From contig VNWV01000009.1 in the NCBI GenBank assembly GCA_009801085.1, positions 1,292,501 to 1,356,500 on the forward strand: a DNA stretch of 64,000 nt. Reading direction: 5' to 3'. Each line of letters begins with the position of its first letter. The first letter of the stretch is position 1. Positions 1 to 13,024 of this stretch are shown one piece after another. The DNA comes from Lasiodiplodia sp. COLG20 (taxonomy: Eukaryota > Ascomycota > Dothideomycetes > Botryosphaeriales > Botryosphaeriaceae). The notes beneath the pieces were generated by a model that was not told the origin of the DNA, did no database searches, and saw only the letters and a list, made by a program, of their open reading frames with translations. Position numbers and translations under genes: made by a program.

Positions 1-767
1 ACCCGGAGGGCCTTGAGGCGGCATGCCTTGGGGCGGTCCTGTATAGAATGGCGGGTTCGGCCTGTACGCGTAGCCGTTCTGCGGAGGAGGAGCCGGCTGA
101 GGGGGGTAGGGCTGGGGAGGGGCAAGATTGGAGCTGGTCCTGCGAATATGCGCGCGGGAGTTCGGACGCGAGATGTTCTGGGGCTGGGGAGAGGCGCGGT
201 GGTGGAAAGGCATGCCGTTTGGTATGGGCGGTGACCCAGATGGCGTCGCATGGCGGATGTGTTGAAATTGTTGGTTCTGTAGAGGGTGAGGCATCATCAT
301 GGCATGCTCCGGTGGCGAGTTTGAGCCCTGCTGCTGTGCGTGTGCGTCGTCCTCGGCCTCCTCGTCTTCATCGCCCTCAGCCTTGCCCATGAAGTCTTCG
401 GGGCCCTTGTGTTCGTGTGCGCCGCCATACTGGATGAGCGTTAGTAGATGCGGGACAAAATTCGGGGGCTGGGCGGACAACCCGACGCACATATTGATAT
501 CTCCCGATGGTCTCGTTGATGTCGCCGGAGGAGAACTCATACAACTTCTTGTTGTGGCCAAAAATAATGACGGCCACGTCAACGGAGCACAGGACGGAAA
601 GCTCGTGGGCCTTCTTGAAAAGGCCGCCTTTGCGCTTGAGAAAGGTGCTGCAGGAGTCGCGGGTTAGCGTGGGCGATTGAAACCATTGCACACAGGCGGA
701 CGGGCACATACACAGAGCGGTTCCTGTCGTCCTTGATGGCCTTGATCTCGATCTTTCGGCGACCCAT
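1..767 (-). CDS. rlm1: Rlm1/MEF2-type MADS-box transcription factor (3' part outside window)
   Basis: Exons on the minus strand are 767-712, 647-491 and 429-1 (continues past the window edge). The joined product starts [20 protein letters not shown] and continues with the [20 protein letters not shown] core of a MEF2/SRF-like MADS domain, then the short MEF2-type extension around residues 60-80. After it comes an acidic stretch and a Pro/Gln-rich tail, as in fungal Rlm1. Introns 711-648 (GTATGT donor, GCTAAC branch, CAG) and 490-430 (CTAAC branch, CAG) restore the unbroken MADS frame. In yeast the family is the nuclear target of the Mpk1/Slt2 cell-wall-integrity MAP kinase and binds CTA(A/T)4TAG-like sites. 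The MAPK docking and activation regions would lie off the window. The family call is very secure; the Rlm1 rather than Smp1 name rests on fungal context. Confidence 0.93.
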
Positions 768-3700
768 GGTGATGCGACAGCGTTTACGGGGTGCGCATAG
801 AACGCGTACGCGTGGTGGTGGAGGATTCGAGGGATCTCGGCGACGAGCGACGCGTCTTGGCGGAGGTCAGGTCGAGTGGGCGCTTTGTTCGTTGGTGGAG
901 ACGCACGGGGACCAAGCAGGGCGCCGACGGCAGTGGCGACCGTTATGTATGCGCGAAGCTTGGAGGGTTTTAGGGCGTGATGAGCGGTGGTGGGATGCGG
1001 CTCTCGAGCAGGGCCGGTGACAAGAGAGCTCAGGTTTCGCGGCTGGCGGGTCTGCTGCTTCTATTAATAAATTAGAGGGAGAGAAGGTGCCGAGCCATCG
1101 GACATGCAGGCCTCGCGGCCTAGCCCACACCAGGCGAATTTGAGTTAATTATGGGGGCACTAGTCCCCGGCGAGGCAATTATGCGGCAATCCAGCGTCTG
1201 CCAGCCCGCTGCCCGCCGCTCGCTCGCCCGTGGTCCACAGACACGCGACTTTAGCCGGACAGGAATCAATATTGTCTGATAGGGGCTGTACAGTGATGCA
1301 GACCTGCCATGTCTCGCGCGACGGCAGCTGGCTGGCTGCGACGCAGCAGGGTCCGGCGCGCGGGCGGGGCACACCTGAAGCACCTATTAGCCGACTGGAA
1401 ATGACGATGGACGAAATGGGCTAAGGCCCCTGAAGCCGGAGCATCTCTATGCCATGCTGACATACCACGCTGGTCAAGGCAGCCGGCGACGTAGTGCAAC
1501 CCTTCCGCCTGCTGCTTCTTCAGGCAGGCCTCCACCCTTGCGCGAGCCCGCGCTCCGCCAATCACCCGCCCGCCCCGTCTCAGCAGCCTGAGCCCTCGCC
1601 CATACCGCTGTCCCGCCCTTCAGACGAAAGACGGGCTGCGCAGCCTTCCAGCACCGGCGCCCGCGCCAGCGCCAGCGCCAGCTCCACAGCTTCCAGCGCT
1701 GCAGGAACAGCGCGGGAACGGTGCCGGCGGACGTCAGAACCTACTGCGCGGACGGCTCCCCGTTCCCCTCACAAACGGCCCCGAGTGACGTGCAGATGAG
1801 ACAGGCTGCCCAAGGAACGGCGGCGGCGGCGGCCATCGATAAGGTGGGCAAGCCCGCGCATCTGGGATCGATAATGTTTAGCGTGGCCTGCAAGCGGGAG
1901 CGATTCACGATCCGTCCTCCCCGGATGTGGCTGGAGACCCTCAGCACGCAAGGCCGGCGCTTAGGGTCTCTAAAAATAACTCGCCGACAGACCAGCTACA
2001 CAACCTCTTTCTACCCTCCTCCTCCACCGCGATCAGATCGCGAGCCAGCCTGCTGGAACATGATGACGGAGCCCTCCAAGTCCTCCTCGTACGATGGCCT
2101 GCTAACCGATGCTGCATAATCGCAGCCGAGCTGAGCTTCCACAGCCCGGCCTACTCCACATTGCGGAACCTTTGTTCTTTAGATATCGAACTAGCCCAAA
2201 GTCATCGGCTGGCCTTGCCTCCCGCTTCTGACGGTCCCGCTGAATGGCATACAGGTACCAGGTACAGCCGCAGCCGTCACTCATCGCGACTCTTCTCCTA
2301 GCCTGCATGCACACAGCCCACGCGCCGATTCACCACAGCTGCAGCGAACTGCATAGAGCGTCGTCTGGGGCCGAACACGATTGCGTGCCGGCCTTCCGTT
2401 CGGACGAGCAGCCACCCGTCGCCGATCGTTTTCAACAGGAACATCATTCATCCAACAGGCGCTTGAGTTGCCGCATGGCTTCTACGACGGTAGGCCTTTT
2501 CCGCACAAGACGGAGCATTCTGATGCTAAAAATGCAGAGAGAATCGTGGCGGACGGACAATATCGCATGCTTCAACCACCGTATTCCCAAAGGTGACCGC
2601 ATGTATACTACAAGAGCAGTTTCCCAGTACTGTTCTCCGCGTGAGCTCTAGGTCGGACGGAATAGGCATACATGCCTCAGATGCTGATTTTTGCTACCTA
2701 CTGTTTTCGCATGAATGCACCGACCTCTCAACTGCCTGGTTTCTCATCATGATGCTGGCGAAACGCTTCACTCGTAGTCTATACTCAGAACCACACAGTG
2801 CGGCTATGCTAAGGTACAGAGAAATCATGCGGCATTGTAACGTGTTACGAGCGAAGAGGCCGCCGTGGCTGCGGCCGAGCTTGTTCGTCGGGTTCGCGCG
2901 CCTGCGCCTCATTCGACCCCAGTGTCCGCTCAGCCCCAGCGTAGCCTTGCTGAAACAGTAAGAGCCGCAGTGATCTGCGGTGCAGGGCCCGCGCTCCCTT
3001 CCTTGAGTGTCGTCAGCCAGTCCAGGATGGCAGCACCTTTGGGCGAGGACAGTCGGCATCCACTCCGCGGACCGGGCGCGGCGCGATGCGGCGCGTGACG
3101 ATCATCGTGTTTCTAGCCTCTTTCTTTTTCTTTCTCGCAGGGCCCCTCGTATCTATGTGTGGGACGTTGTGTGGAGGGAAAGGGGCGGCGACATGCTTCT
3201 GCCTTGCATGCGGAGAATTCCCCTCGTTGATTCCCCACAAATTGCTATCGAGGTAGACGTTCGCGATGGCTTAGCTGGAGCCTAGTCCTGGGGTTGGGAG
3301 CAGTAGGCGCTGAAGCGGCTTTGCTGAATAGCCGCCACCGTGGATCCGTGTCTGCCTTGCCGGAAGATTCATTCCGTTCCTTGAAATAGGAGCAGCGGTT
3401 AATGGGCGATCTATTAGCATCAGGCTCATCAGAGGAGAGCACATCATGATAAGCCGTCATTTTAACACGTTTGTATTCACGTTAGTTCGCTGAGTTGGTG
3501 CTTCCGTCTGGTGTTGGATAGCGGATATCGGAAGCAACAACGTAGCACTTCAGCCCGACCCAGGTTTGCATACTAATAAAGTATAACCATTAGCCACCTC
3601 AACCTTCTTCACCCCTATTGAATGGAGGTTGCGCTATGGATGTTGGAGAACGGGATGCTAAAGGTCGTGGGCTGCTACTATTGGATTAGCATTTTCTAGG

Positions 3701-4359
3701 GCTAGGCGGCTCCTAAGGTATAGGCTGGCTGTGCTAATTAGCGTGCATTTGCTTCCTTCTGCCTTGTTAACTTCGAGTGATCTTCATGCTGGGGATTGAA
3801 GGAAGCGCCGAAGAAGAGGCGTCCACGTAGGTTCATGACGTCAAACCTGCCTGAGGCAGAAGGGATGTGTTTAGCATGCGCGTACCAGCGCGTCGTGGCC
3901 GACCGCGGTTGTACTCTACGTTGGAGATTAGTGCAGTCATGCAATCACACTCGGCACGCTCCCATTAAAGGATTCGTGCAAGCCCCGATATTGAAGTGTG
4001 TAATGTCTCCGCTAGCCTGGCTCCTGCAATAGATCGTCGTGCTGTTGCCGGCCGGCCGCCCCGATGGACGTGCGCGATCCAAAAACATGATCGACGTGCC
4101 TAAGGAAGCGGCAGATCATGATGTTAGTTCTCACTTGACGCCGAAGCATATAGGACTAGAATCCAACTTCAGTTCACATTGCGTCAAACCTGTCATCGGA
4201 AAAAGGCTAGATCCGAGTAACATCGGGGGAGAACAATGTACATGAATGGATAAATCGTGAATGCGGGTATAGGTCTAGCTAGGGCTTTGATCTTTCTGTC
4301 GGAATGATCCGGATTAAAGCATGATAGCTCTCGTGACTTATTATTAAATCCGTCATTGT
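768..4359. other. 3.6 kb intergenic region
   Basis: This lies between the Rlm1 start and the stop of the DUF3140-like gene. The first 2 kb is GC-rich, with short triplet or hexamer tracts (GCCAGC units near 1660-1682, GGC units near 1818-1833), and probably holds the Rlm1 leader and promoter. From about 2600 to 4350 it is more AT-rich and has only short open frames with no recognisable protein. I see no tRNA, repeat family or transposon here. Confidence 0.5.
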
Positions 4360-4916
4360 CTAAGCCTTCTGGGCATCGTGACCCCAGTTCTTCAAGCTCC
4401 TGCCAGCGAGGTCAGTAATACTTTCATGTAGTGGGCGCGACATGCGTACTTGTAACTTTTGCTATCGGTATCCTGCTTTGCCTTCTCCTCCTGCGCAAGA
4501 TGGCGTTTGCAATATGCAACCACTCTTCTCATGTGGTCGATATCCTCTTCATCATATTGTTCCGGGTCCTTATTTGGATTCTTCTCGAGGATTTTGATGA
4601 TCTTCCGCCCACTAAATCAATGTCAGCACAAGGTCGCATGCACAAATTCTAGAATAATCGAATACCTCTCGTGCCCAATCGTTTCACCGGAACTTGAAAG
4701 GTGTTAGCCAAGCGCGATAATAAGAGGATAGGAAGCAAGCCTACCCATCATCCTTGCTCCAACCAGACCCGGCCGATTCTTCTTTACCCAGCCAATCCTT
4801 CAAATCTTTGGCTGACATATTGACGAGTTCATTGAACTCCCTGTCCGATGTCAGTGCAACTTCCCAACATGTGACCACTGCACATACTCGATGACGGTTT
4901 CGGTATCCTTGACCAT
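4360..4916 (-). CDS. DUF3140-like small conserved protein, five exons
   Basis: Exons on the minus strand are 4916-4888, 4840-4745, 4692-4666, 4611-4450 and 4399-4360, giving 117 aa in one continuous frame. All four introns (47-54 nt) have GT..AG ends. The product begins MVKDTETVIEEFNELVNMS and carries the DLKDWL, GSGWSKDDGSGETIGHESGRKI, DEEDIDHMRRVVAYCKRHL and SLKNWGHDAQKA blocks that I recognise from the DUF3140-type family of small fungal and bacterial proteins of unknown function. The start was chosen because it gives the family's usual N-terminus and lies next to a good GTATGT donor. It has no signal peptide or membrane segment and is highly charged, so it is probably soluble and cytosolic or nuclear. 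No open frame exceeds about 55 codons here, so ORF-based annotation would miss it. Confidence 0.82.
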
Positions 4917-6760
4917 TTTGCGAGATGTCGGACTGAATTAGACTTTGAAAGCGGCGGGCAAGGGAGAAGATTGTTGATTCAGGCTCAGATGGTATCTTGG
5001 GGCATGTAATGTAGGCGCTCTTTTGAAGCACAGGTACGTCGACAGTGGACGAAAATGCATGACGACATCATCGCCCGGGGACGCGAGCGGCGCGCGTCAC
5101 GTGCGTGACAGAGAAACGGAACACCTGCATCGTGTATGTATTGGAGACAAGCTGTGGCTGGTGGGACGTGCGCGGACTTCCAAATGTTTCAAGGCAATAA
5201 ACGGACAGTAACCAATCAGAGGGACAGATGGAGAGTATTGTCTAGGACAACGAAGATGTTTGTGGTTGATTTATTGTAGATCTGGGCGGAATGAGAAATG
5301 AGGCTGTCCAAAAGCGTGCCGCTAGATATTAGTGAGCCGTCATTCACCCTCAGCTCTGAACAGTAACGAGTCGCGTTGCACGCGCAGCTGGGCGCGACGG
5401 GTAGTGGGGCGTTCCCGAAGCCAGGTATCACAGTGGAGGGATTATCCTCGATGTCGCAGTACGAGCTGCGTAGTCGTGCAGATAGCCGTTTGACTAAGGC
5501 ACCACGCATATATCGACGGCAATCCTTCTCTCGTGCGGCTTTCGCGACTGCGACGACGAAGTGAAGTCGCAGCGGACGGCCCGCGGCAGATGGCGATGAT
5601 AATGGGCTGTGGCGAGCCATTGGCGCCTCAAGCACGCCTGCGGTTGCGTGGCTTCGTGATGTGATACGCCGCCGGCTCCCCGAAAAAGCAATTTGCCAAC
5701 CTTGACGCACCTCATTAGATCAGAAGAATGCCAGCGGATGCAAGAGCTGCAGGCTCAGTGGTCCCCGCAAGCCAGGGCCCCTGGAGCAGCTACGAAGAAG
5801 GAATTGAAAGCGATCCGCCTGTATGGTTTTTGCAGCCGGCTCGCGTGGCTCATCGTAGCGAGATTCCGCTCGCACGTTGCGCCCAAGCATGAGACTGAGC
5901 GGGCACGGGAGCCAATCAGGGCGCTTGGCGGGTGGCTTCGGCGTCCCTGCGTACGGCGGAGCCAAAAGGAAGCTCTTCGGAGATGGGCTCATGGCCCGGC
6001 GACTCGTAAGGCTGGGCCAGGTGGCCGTCGTGGGCTCGCAGGCAGGCAACGCGTGCGAGCGGGGTTTCAGTGTTTCAGCCGGGCCAGCGCGGCCGGCCTT
6101 GGTGTGCTGGCCTGGAGAAAGCTTGCATGCCGGCGAGAGGTGTGGCGATGTTGTAGGGTAGGCTGCGCTGCGCTGGCACGGTTGACAGGCCGCGGCGCGT
6201 GGGTGGGCGCGACAAGGGAAGCCGCCTAGCTTGATCGCCATACTTTCAACTCCCCTGAGAAATTAAAGCCCGGGAAGTCCCCATCCTCCAGCGCCCAAAA
6301 CACGCCTTGCGCCCTCTCGGTCAGAGCCTGCCCAGTCTGCTGCTGGCTTTTTTTTGCTGCGCCGAACGTGTGCCTCCGCTGCTGCTGCCGCCGCCGCCGC
6401 GCCATATCCGACGCGCTGCCCTTAACGAGCTCCGTACCACCACCGTGCTCAACGTCGTCGGACGCGACCCCTGTTCACAATCCACCACGCGCATCAAGAG
6501 ACAGCGCAGGGTCCGCTCGCGGTCAATTGCTCCACGCCGCTCCAAGTCGCTCGTTCTCCCACCTATGCATGCGCGCTGCGCTCGCTCCATCCAAATTCCG
6601 TCTCCACCACTCCTATAACCTCCCGCCGCCGCCGCCGCCCGCTCGAAAGCCCGCACCCCCCCTGCGCGCGGCAGATCCACCGCTGCTCCCCCCTTCGCCC
6701 GCGCCATAGCGCAGTCGATGCGATCCGGCTCGTAGCCTTATCACAGCAAATCAGCGAAAA
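4917..6760. other. 1.8 kb intergenic region, Msb1 leader at right end
   Basis: There is no gene I can support. The open frames on both strands between 5216 and 6241 have shuffled, Arg/Ala-rich compositions and no family resemblance. From 6300 to 6760 the plus strand is pyrimidine-rich with GCC-triplet tracts (about 6385-6403 and 6621-6640), which fits a promoter and 5' leader for the Msb1 gene starting at 6761. Confidence 0.5.
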
Positions 6761-9700
6761 ATGCCGTTCTTCGCCAAGGTCTTCAAGCCGCGCGACGCGA
6801 AGAAGGGGAAGCTGGACGACTCCAACGGCCAGCTGCTCCCGCCGCCAAAGCCGCGCTGGGAGGAGTCGTGGGCCCGCAAGGAGGTCGCGCCCGACGAGGT
6901 CGAGGAGCTCATTCACGTTTGCACCCAGGAACTCAAGTCGCGAGGTACGTAGATCCGGCCTGTCGCTATTGTCGCGGTGTTTAACAGTGACGCAGCGCTC
7001 GACACGCCATTCCTGCTCCTGCCCTTCCGGCCAGGCTCCGATGCTACCTCCTCCCGCAGCTTTATTCGAAGCTTCTTCAGGGATGCCTACGAGGGCGGAC
7101 ACGAATATCGAGGGGAAGCTCTGCGGGCAGAGCTGCGCTTGACGGAGCCAATGGTGAGGAGCTACATGGCGCGCGTTGCGTGTGCGTGGGCTGACTGAGA
7201 TTCAGGTACTTTGTAGCATCATGAAGTGGTGCTGGAGCAGGCTTCCTGGCGGTGTCGTCACTTGGGACGCGTACGAGCTATTCCGCGTGGGAGAGCAGGG
7301 TAAGCGACCCCAATTGTAAGACGGCCGCGCAATAAAGCTGACAGTCTCAGACTCTGGCATGGCTAAGCATGCATTTGATACATTCATCCCGATTAGCGTT
7401 GATTCGGAGGCACGCAAGCAGATTATAACTGACTTCTTCGACCTTCTGGCTGCCATAGCTGCGCGCGGCAAAACAAATGGTCTTGGAGGAAGGAAACTGT
7501 CAAGAATGGCCGGCTGGTGGGCCTTTGAGCATCCCGACAATGGAAAGGGCTTCGACGATGGATACAAGTCGTGGAAGAGGTAAGTTGTTGCTCTCCGAAC
7601 ACGGAAAAGTTGCTGACATCTTTAGCGCCGCTGATGCTACGAGCCATCTTTTCTTCGCCTATCTGCGTTCGCTAGCTCCGGAGGACAGGAACCTTAGTGG
7701 CATTAACACCCTCCCGCGCTCCCTTCAAGCCTTGGTTAATCAGACCGAATACCCTCCCGAGCCGCCGGTCCTAATGCAGACCACCACGACAAAAGTGGTT
7801 ATGATCGTCGATTCAGTGTCTCCAACTCCGTTTGCACTCTTGCGCCGGGCAAAGCATTTCGAATACCGTGATGACGACAGACTTCTTCAGAGATTCTCCC
7901 AATATGAGGATCCCGTTCAAGCCTTGACGGACGAGTGTCGACGTGTTCTGAATGCGATTTCATCGGCTAATCAGTCAAGTACTGCTACCGAAGGTTCTTC
8001 CGATCCCTCCTGGTCAAGGTTTGAGGATTTGGGTTTCGGTTTCCTGGATACTTCGCTATCGTCACCTACCAGCACTAGCAGCGGCCCTACTCCTTCGAGC
8101 ACCGCCAATGGACTCCGGACCACGCCACGTGCTCGTGCCGATACCATGGGCCGGCCTACCACCCCCTCCTGGGCGGATTTCTTGTCAACTGGCTTCCAGG
8201 ATGGACAGGCGCAGACCTCGTCCCCTCCCATGCTGCTTCCTCCAGACAAGGTACTTCCTCCGATCGGCGAGGTCGCGCGCGTCCAGAGCTCGCAATCTCA
8301 CCTAAGAACGTCCGAGGACGGCCTGGAGCCTGGAGAACTCGCCAGCATCCAAACCTTCGATCTTGATGATACATTCTGGTGGGTTTGGATGACGAGTTTG
8401 GCAATTGAAGAGCCGAATGAGCGGAAGGCGGTCTTTGGCCGTTGTGCACTGCTTGAGACGAACATTTCTGGTGGCAAGTGGTTGGTCCTCGAAGAACAGG
8501 TGAAGGGTGCTTCGGAACCCGCCGAAGGTGCCTACATTGTGGAGAAGAAGAGTAAGTTCAGCTTCACCAAGCGAGGTCGCCTTGGCCGCCGCAAATCTAC
8601 CGGCAAGAAGCTACCGGTAAAGGAGCCCTACGACAGGGCTCAGACCGATACCCCTACAAGCAAGACTAGCATTGGGCCGGACCAGCACGCTCGCATTCAA
8701 GCTGCCGCGGCGCGCTTGGCGCAGCAGCAGAAGCAGCAGGATGCGCAAGATGCATCTCCGCGTCGCGGTAGGAGTCAGGAGACGACGGCGAAGACGAACA
8801 GTGTAATGACTTTGCAACCCATGGTGGTGAGCGAGGCCGGTCCAGCGATGAAGTGGGCGCGTGCCTTCGACAAGGAGACTATTCGAGCTCAGTATCTCGG
8901 TGACCCTAGTGCTGGCAAGGGTCTTTCGCGTGAGAATCTTGCTCTCTCTCCTAGCCCGACCTTTTCGAATGGCGGTCCTACTTCTCCTGGCGTAGCTTCA
9001 ACGAAGACCGACCTCCCACCTCTGCCTAAAGACTCAGGATCCCCCAAGAGCGTTCAGCGCAAAGCTTTGGCGCCATCTCCTCTTCCACCAACTCCTAAGG
9101 ATGAAACCGCCAACGAAGCGGCTGTTGCGGCTGCACAGGTGCCTCTCCCTCCGCCTAAGCTGGATACCTCTAACAACAATGTGCACCCTGCCTTCCGTTC
9201 GGACAAGAAGAAGGCTGTCTCGCCTTCTCCCGTCGCTGAAAGGCGCAAGATGTTCGAAGAAAAGCAGGCCTCTGTCACCGTTGGTTCGGAGATCAAGAAG
9301 GATGAGCATAAGAAACTCAAGAAGCCTGCTCAGACGGGCGGCGGTGGCGGTGGCTTCAAGAAGTTGTTTGGCAAGAAGAAGGCTGCCACTGAACCAATCC
9401 AGCCGGAGAAGACTGAGCCTGTCCCGACTGCCAGCGGTGGTCTTCAGGTTCCTCAGCAGCAGGGTAGTGGTCTGGTCCGCACCCTTTCTGGCTTGGGCCG
9501 CAAGAAGCCGGCACCCGCTGAGCCTACTCCGGAAAGCTCTGCTGAGAAGGCTGAGCCCAGCGCTGCCCCGGGCATGCGCAATGAAGCTGTTATGTATACC
9601 GAGGACCGCCCGCCGCTCTCCCGTGTCCACACCAATGAGCGTGAGGAGGCTGAGGCGCAATTCTCCCGCTTCGACCAGGGTCCTTTGGAGGACCAGCCTG

Positions 9701-10110
9701 CTTTTACCCCTGAGGATGCCGAGGACGAGGCTCTCACACCACATGCGACCCATTTCCAGGATGCACCTGAGGTTCCTGAGACTCCCGGCGGTGATGATGT
9801 TTCCCAGGCGGACGTCTCGTCGATCTCGTCGGCTTCTATCGACCTGGCGCAACAAGTATCGCCCACTCAGGATCGTTGGGCACAGATTCGCAAGAACGCC
9901 GCTGAGCGTGCCGCGCGGATGAGCGAGGACCAATCGTACTCGCGCCCGCGTTTCAGTGAGAGCCAGACGTCCCGCACCACTATGGATGATGGTGACACCA
10001 GCGGTGAAGAGACGATTGAGTCTCGTGTTGCGCGTATTAAAGCCCGTGTCGCGGAGCTCACCGGCAACATGGACTCCTCTGGCAACATCGTTACTGGCGC
10101 CCATCGCTAG
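6761..10110 (+). CDS. msb1: Msb1/Mug8-domain morphogenesis protein
   Basis: Exons 6761-6944, 6996-7153, 7206-7299, 7351-7579 and 7626-10110 join in frame to 1049 aa. The N-terminal half (about 1-430) matches the fungal Msb1/Mug8 domain: MPFFAKVFKPRDAKK start, then blocks such as WSRLPGGVVTWDAYELFRVGE, RKLSRMAGWWAFEH and HLFFAYLRSLAPE. These resemble RhoGAP-like helical folds and in yeast act with Cdc42/Rho1 and Bni1 in polarised growth. The rest is disordered and Ser/Pro/Lys-rich. It carries a basic patch (GGGGGGFKKLFGKKKAA, positions 9337-9393) that could bind membrane, many SP/TP sites, and a short charged C-terminal helix ending near 10110. Introns are 46-52 nt. It is probably cytosolic at growth sites; that location is inferred from the yeast family. 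Confidence 0.88.
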
Positions 10111-13024
10111 AAAATGCCTTGTAACCCAACCGAATGACATCCACCGCAGACCCGCAATCTTTGCTTGATCAATATCTTCTCTTCCGAGCATTCCCGAGGA
10201 CCCGAGTTCGGTCTGACGTCCCTACCTCTTCAGTGACGCAGGCAATGGTCGTCTTCTATCGTGATTGTCAGACTAAGCTACGTCTGCATCGCATAGACTA
10301 CTAGAACGAAACATCGTGTCTGTCCCAGTTCCTGTTTGAGATACCAAATTGCTCCTGGCTATTTCGTCAATTTCATAGACTCAGCACCTCCCGACTCCCT
10401 CCATCTCCTTTTCGCATTTGCGTTCGAGTTAATCCTTTTTTTTGCTGCGCGATAGAATCGGCAATCGCGGAACGATTCTCTGAATCAATCTTCGCGCGGC
10501 CATGAGCGTACACGTCACCACACCAACTAATTTTCCTTGGCTGCGTCTCAACATTTTCTTCTAGGTTGCCGGAAAATAAACAAAAAGATACGGGGGCTGT
10601 ATGGCGTGAAGAACGTGGAGAAGGGGGGGGCATATCAGCTCTCGCAATAATATGTGGGGTAGAAATATGGGATGACGTAGGCGAATGCTGGTGCTTCCGG
10701 CGGATGCCTCTCTTCTCTCGTCTTTTCTGCTCCATATGATGCTGGCGATCTGATTCATGCTCCACATCAGTAACCGAGCAACTTGCATTCTCAACCTGGT
10801 CATATGCACGGATATTTGTTTCCTTTCTTTCCCTTTTGCCGGCTGCGTTTACTCTTTTTGTTTCGTGTCGATTATACCCTTTCTGTGTTCGGTTCTTCTT
10901 TTTCTTTGCCTCTTTTTTCTTTTCATTTTTCGGGGTAGTAGTCGTATGTCGTGTGGTGGCTGTAGTCTCCTCCTCTCCTCTTTGCTCCTTTTTCCTAACC
11001 TAAAAAACAAGAGGCTAGAGGGGAAGACATAGTGGCAAGAGCAAAAATTCAAGGTGTGGCTCCAAGATGGAATTTTCTTCCTATCTTTCATGGATATACG
11101 TTCTCTCATTTCTCGGTGAACTTGCTGAAAACGCCGATGGCCAGTTACAGACGGGATTGAGTTCAATTTCTGACCGTTTTCTTCCGAGTGCTTGTTGGTA
11201 ATAAGAAAGTAGAAGGTTTTCTGTTCTCACCCTGATTTCTCGAGATGCTGTGTATGCGGATCCGTCTGCGAATTTTCCATTGACTGTGGTTTGAGCAGAG
11301 ACGGCGATCTTGTTCTGTTGATGGTAGACTTTGTTGTGCATTTGAAGGATATGTGGGGATGGAGAACAAGCCATCACACATTGGGTACTTGGATAGCTGA
11401 GGTTGATATTTGGAGAATCTCTTTTTCTGACAAGGCAACTAGTATAATAGCAAGGTAGGTAGTGCGAATGCCTCCAAAGACACCCACAGCTGCGCTATTT
11501 ATTGTAGTGGTCGATCCCCGTTCCGCACGGAGAGAAGTTCAGAGGGTGCCGGGGGTGAGGGTAGGAGTCATGCAAGCACGATTCATGATGAAAAGCAGCA
11601 TTGGACGTCAGTCGGTAGAGGGGGGGTTTCAGTGTTGCATTAAAAGAAGAGTACCAGACATGAGCATGCAATGTGGTGGAAATTAAGTGAAACGGGATGC
11701 TCAGCGAACTTACGACGACATTGGAGTTGATTGGCGGGCGGGGGTTCAAGCTGCTGCTTTAGGAGCATTTAGCACATGTTTGAAGGCGATCGCTCAAGGG
11801 ATGAAACCAGCGATCGGCCGGTTTCAACCACCGTTCATCTCGACTCGATTCTTCACGCATGAAACACCCAAACAAAAGGTCCATCGCAATTCGGTCCGGG
11901 GCAGGGCAGCTCATCAGGCGATGGCATGCGCCCAAAGCGGCAAGCGCAGGCTTGGCGGTGAGGGGAGACGGGGAGGGCAATGACGCCATTCACAGGCAGG
12001 CGTCGGGTGCGCCGTTGCGCAGCCGAGCGACGGCGAGGAAACACGACTTTGTGGTGGTGCGGTGGTGTCAGCGTCTGACAAGAAACGGTTGCAACAGGCG
12101 CGGTCGAGGTAAGCTTGTCACAGCGCAAAAAAGCTTGGCCTCACTGTCTCCACCGTCGACAAAAAGCAGATTGTTCCACCTCCCCTTGCCGCAGAACCTT
12201 TGTCTAGATCGGGACGCGACGAGCCGCGCGCCTGGATCTGCGTTTGGTCGGCACTTTGCCTGTTGGAGTCGGCCACTTGCCGCATCTCGATTCCCTATCG
12301 CCGAAAGTCCGCTGTCTGTTGACGAAGAAAGATGCGGGCGCAGGGAGGAGGCCTGACAGCGACCCCGGCTCACCATGTGGACCCGCAGACATGCGCCTCT
12401 CCGCCTTTGCATTCGCTATGCCCGAGGCCGAGGTGCGAGGGCGAGTGGACGACGAGAGAGAAGTGGTGAGTCTAGGCGTTACACTTACCTAACGCCAGTT
12501 GCCGAACACAACGCCCCTCGCCGTCTATTCGCCATCACCCGACCTGGCCGATCTGCGTCTGCGATCAAGGTCGGCCTCAGTCGATCTTAACCCCGGAGGC
12601 TGCCGCCGAAGACCCACTTCCCGCCGCAAGGCAGTTGTCTGTCGTTTCGGCCGCGTGCAGCTCCTCTAAAACCCATGGCTCCCATTTTCCATCCTTCGTC
12701 TAGTCACCGACCTGCCCTCTCCCCTCCCCTTTGCGAGACCGGACGGAAACCCGCGAAACCTGCTCCCTCCTTTGGTTTCGCTGCTCACCGTAACTGATAA
12801 ACACCGTTCCCCCTCCCCTCGGAATTCAGCAGAAGACGAAAAGGAAAGGCACCCCGCCTACCACGCCTTTCCCCCGTTCTCGGCCTCGCGCTTCGCTGGA
12901 CTCTTAATCGCCGTAGCGCCGTGCGCCACTACGGCCGCGTTCGGCCCACAACTGCCGGGTCCAATAAAGGGATCCTAATTTAAAGAGAGGCGCCACATTC
13001 TCTTCTTTCTTTCCAATCTTCATC
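10111..13024. other. 2.9 kb intergenic region with pyrimidine-rich tracts
   Basis: It contains the 3' side of Msb1 and the promoter and leader of the MFS gene. Notable sequence: a T run near 10434-10443, a G8 run at 10623-10630, and a strongly T/C-rich strand at 10815-10990. The T/C tract yields a hydrophobic but compositionally trivial open frame. Near 12700-12740 and 12800-12870 there are CT-rich tracts typical of fungal core promoters, and an A/T stretch (TAATTTAAAG) lies at 12975-12984, about 45 bp before the MFS start. No gene is supported. Confidence 0.5.

Noticed and set aside
5216..5710. 164-codon minus-strand frame in the spacer before Msb1
   Set aside because: No recognisable motif, no splice partners, Arg/Ser-rich composition typical of non-coding GC-balanced DNA.
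9034..10191. 385-codon antisense frame over the Msb1 C-terminal half
   Set aside because: Shadow of the Ser/Pro-rich coding region; no family features or splice structure.
10757..11032. Hydrophobic 91-codon frame resembling a membrane protein
   Set aside because: It is a translation of a T/C homopolymer-rich tract; the hydrophobicity is compositional.
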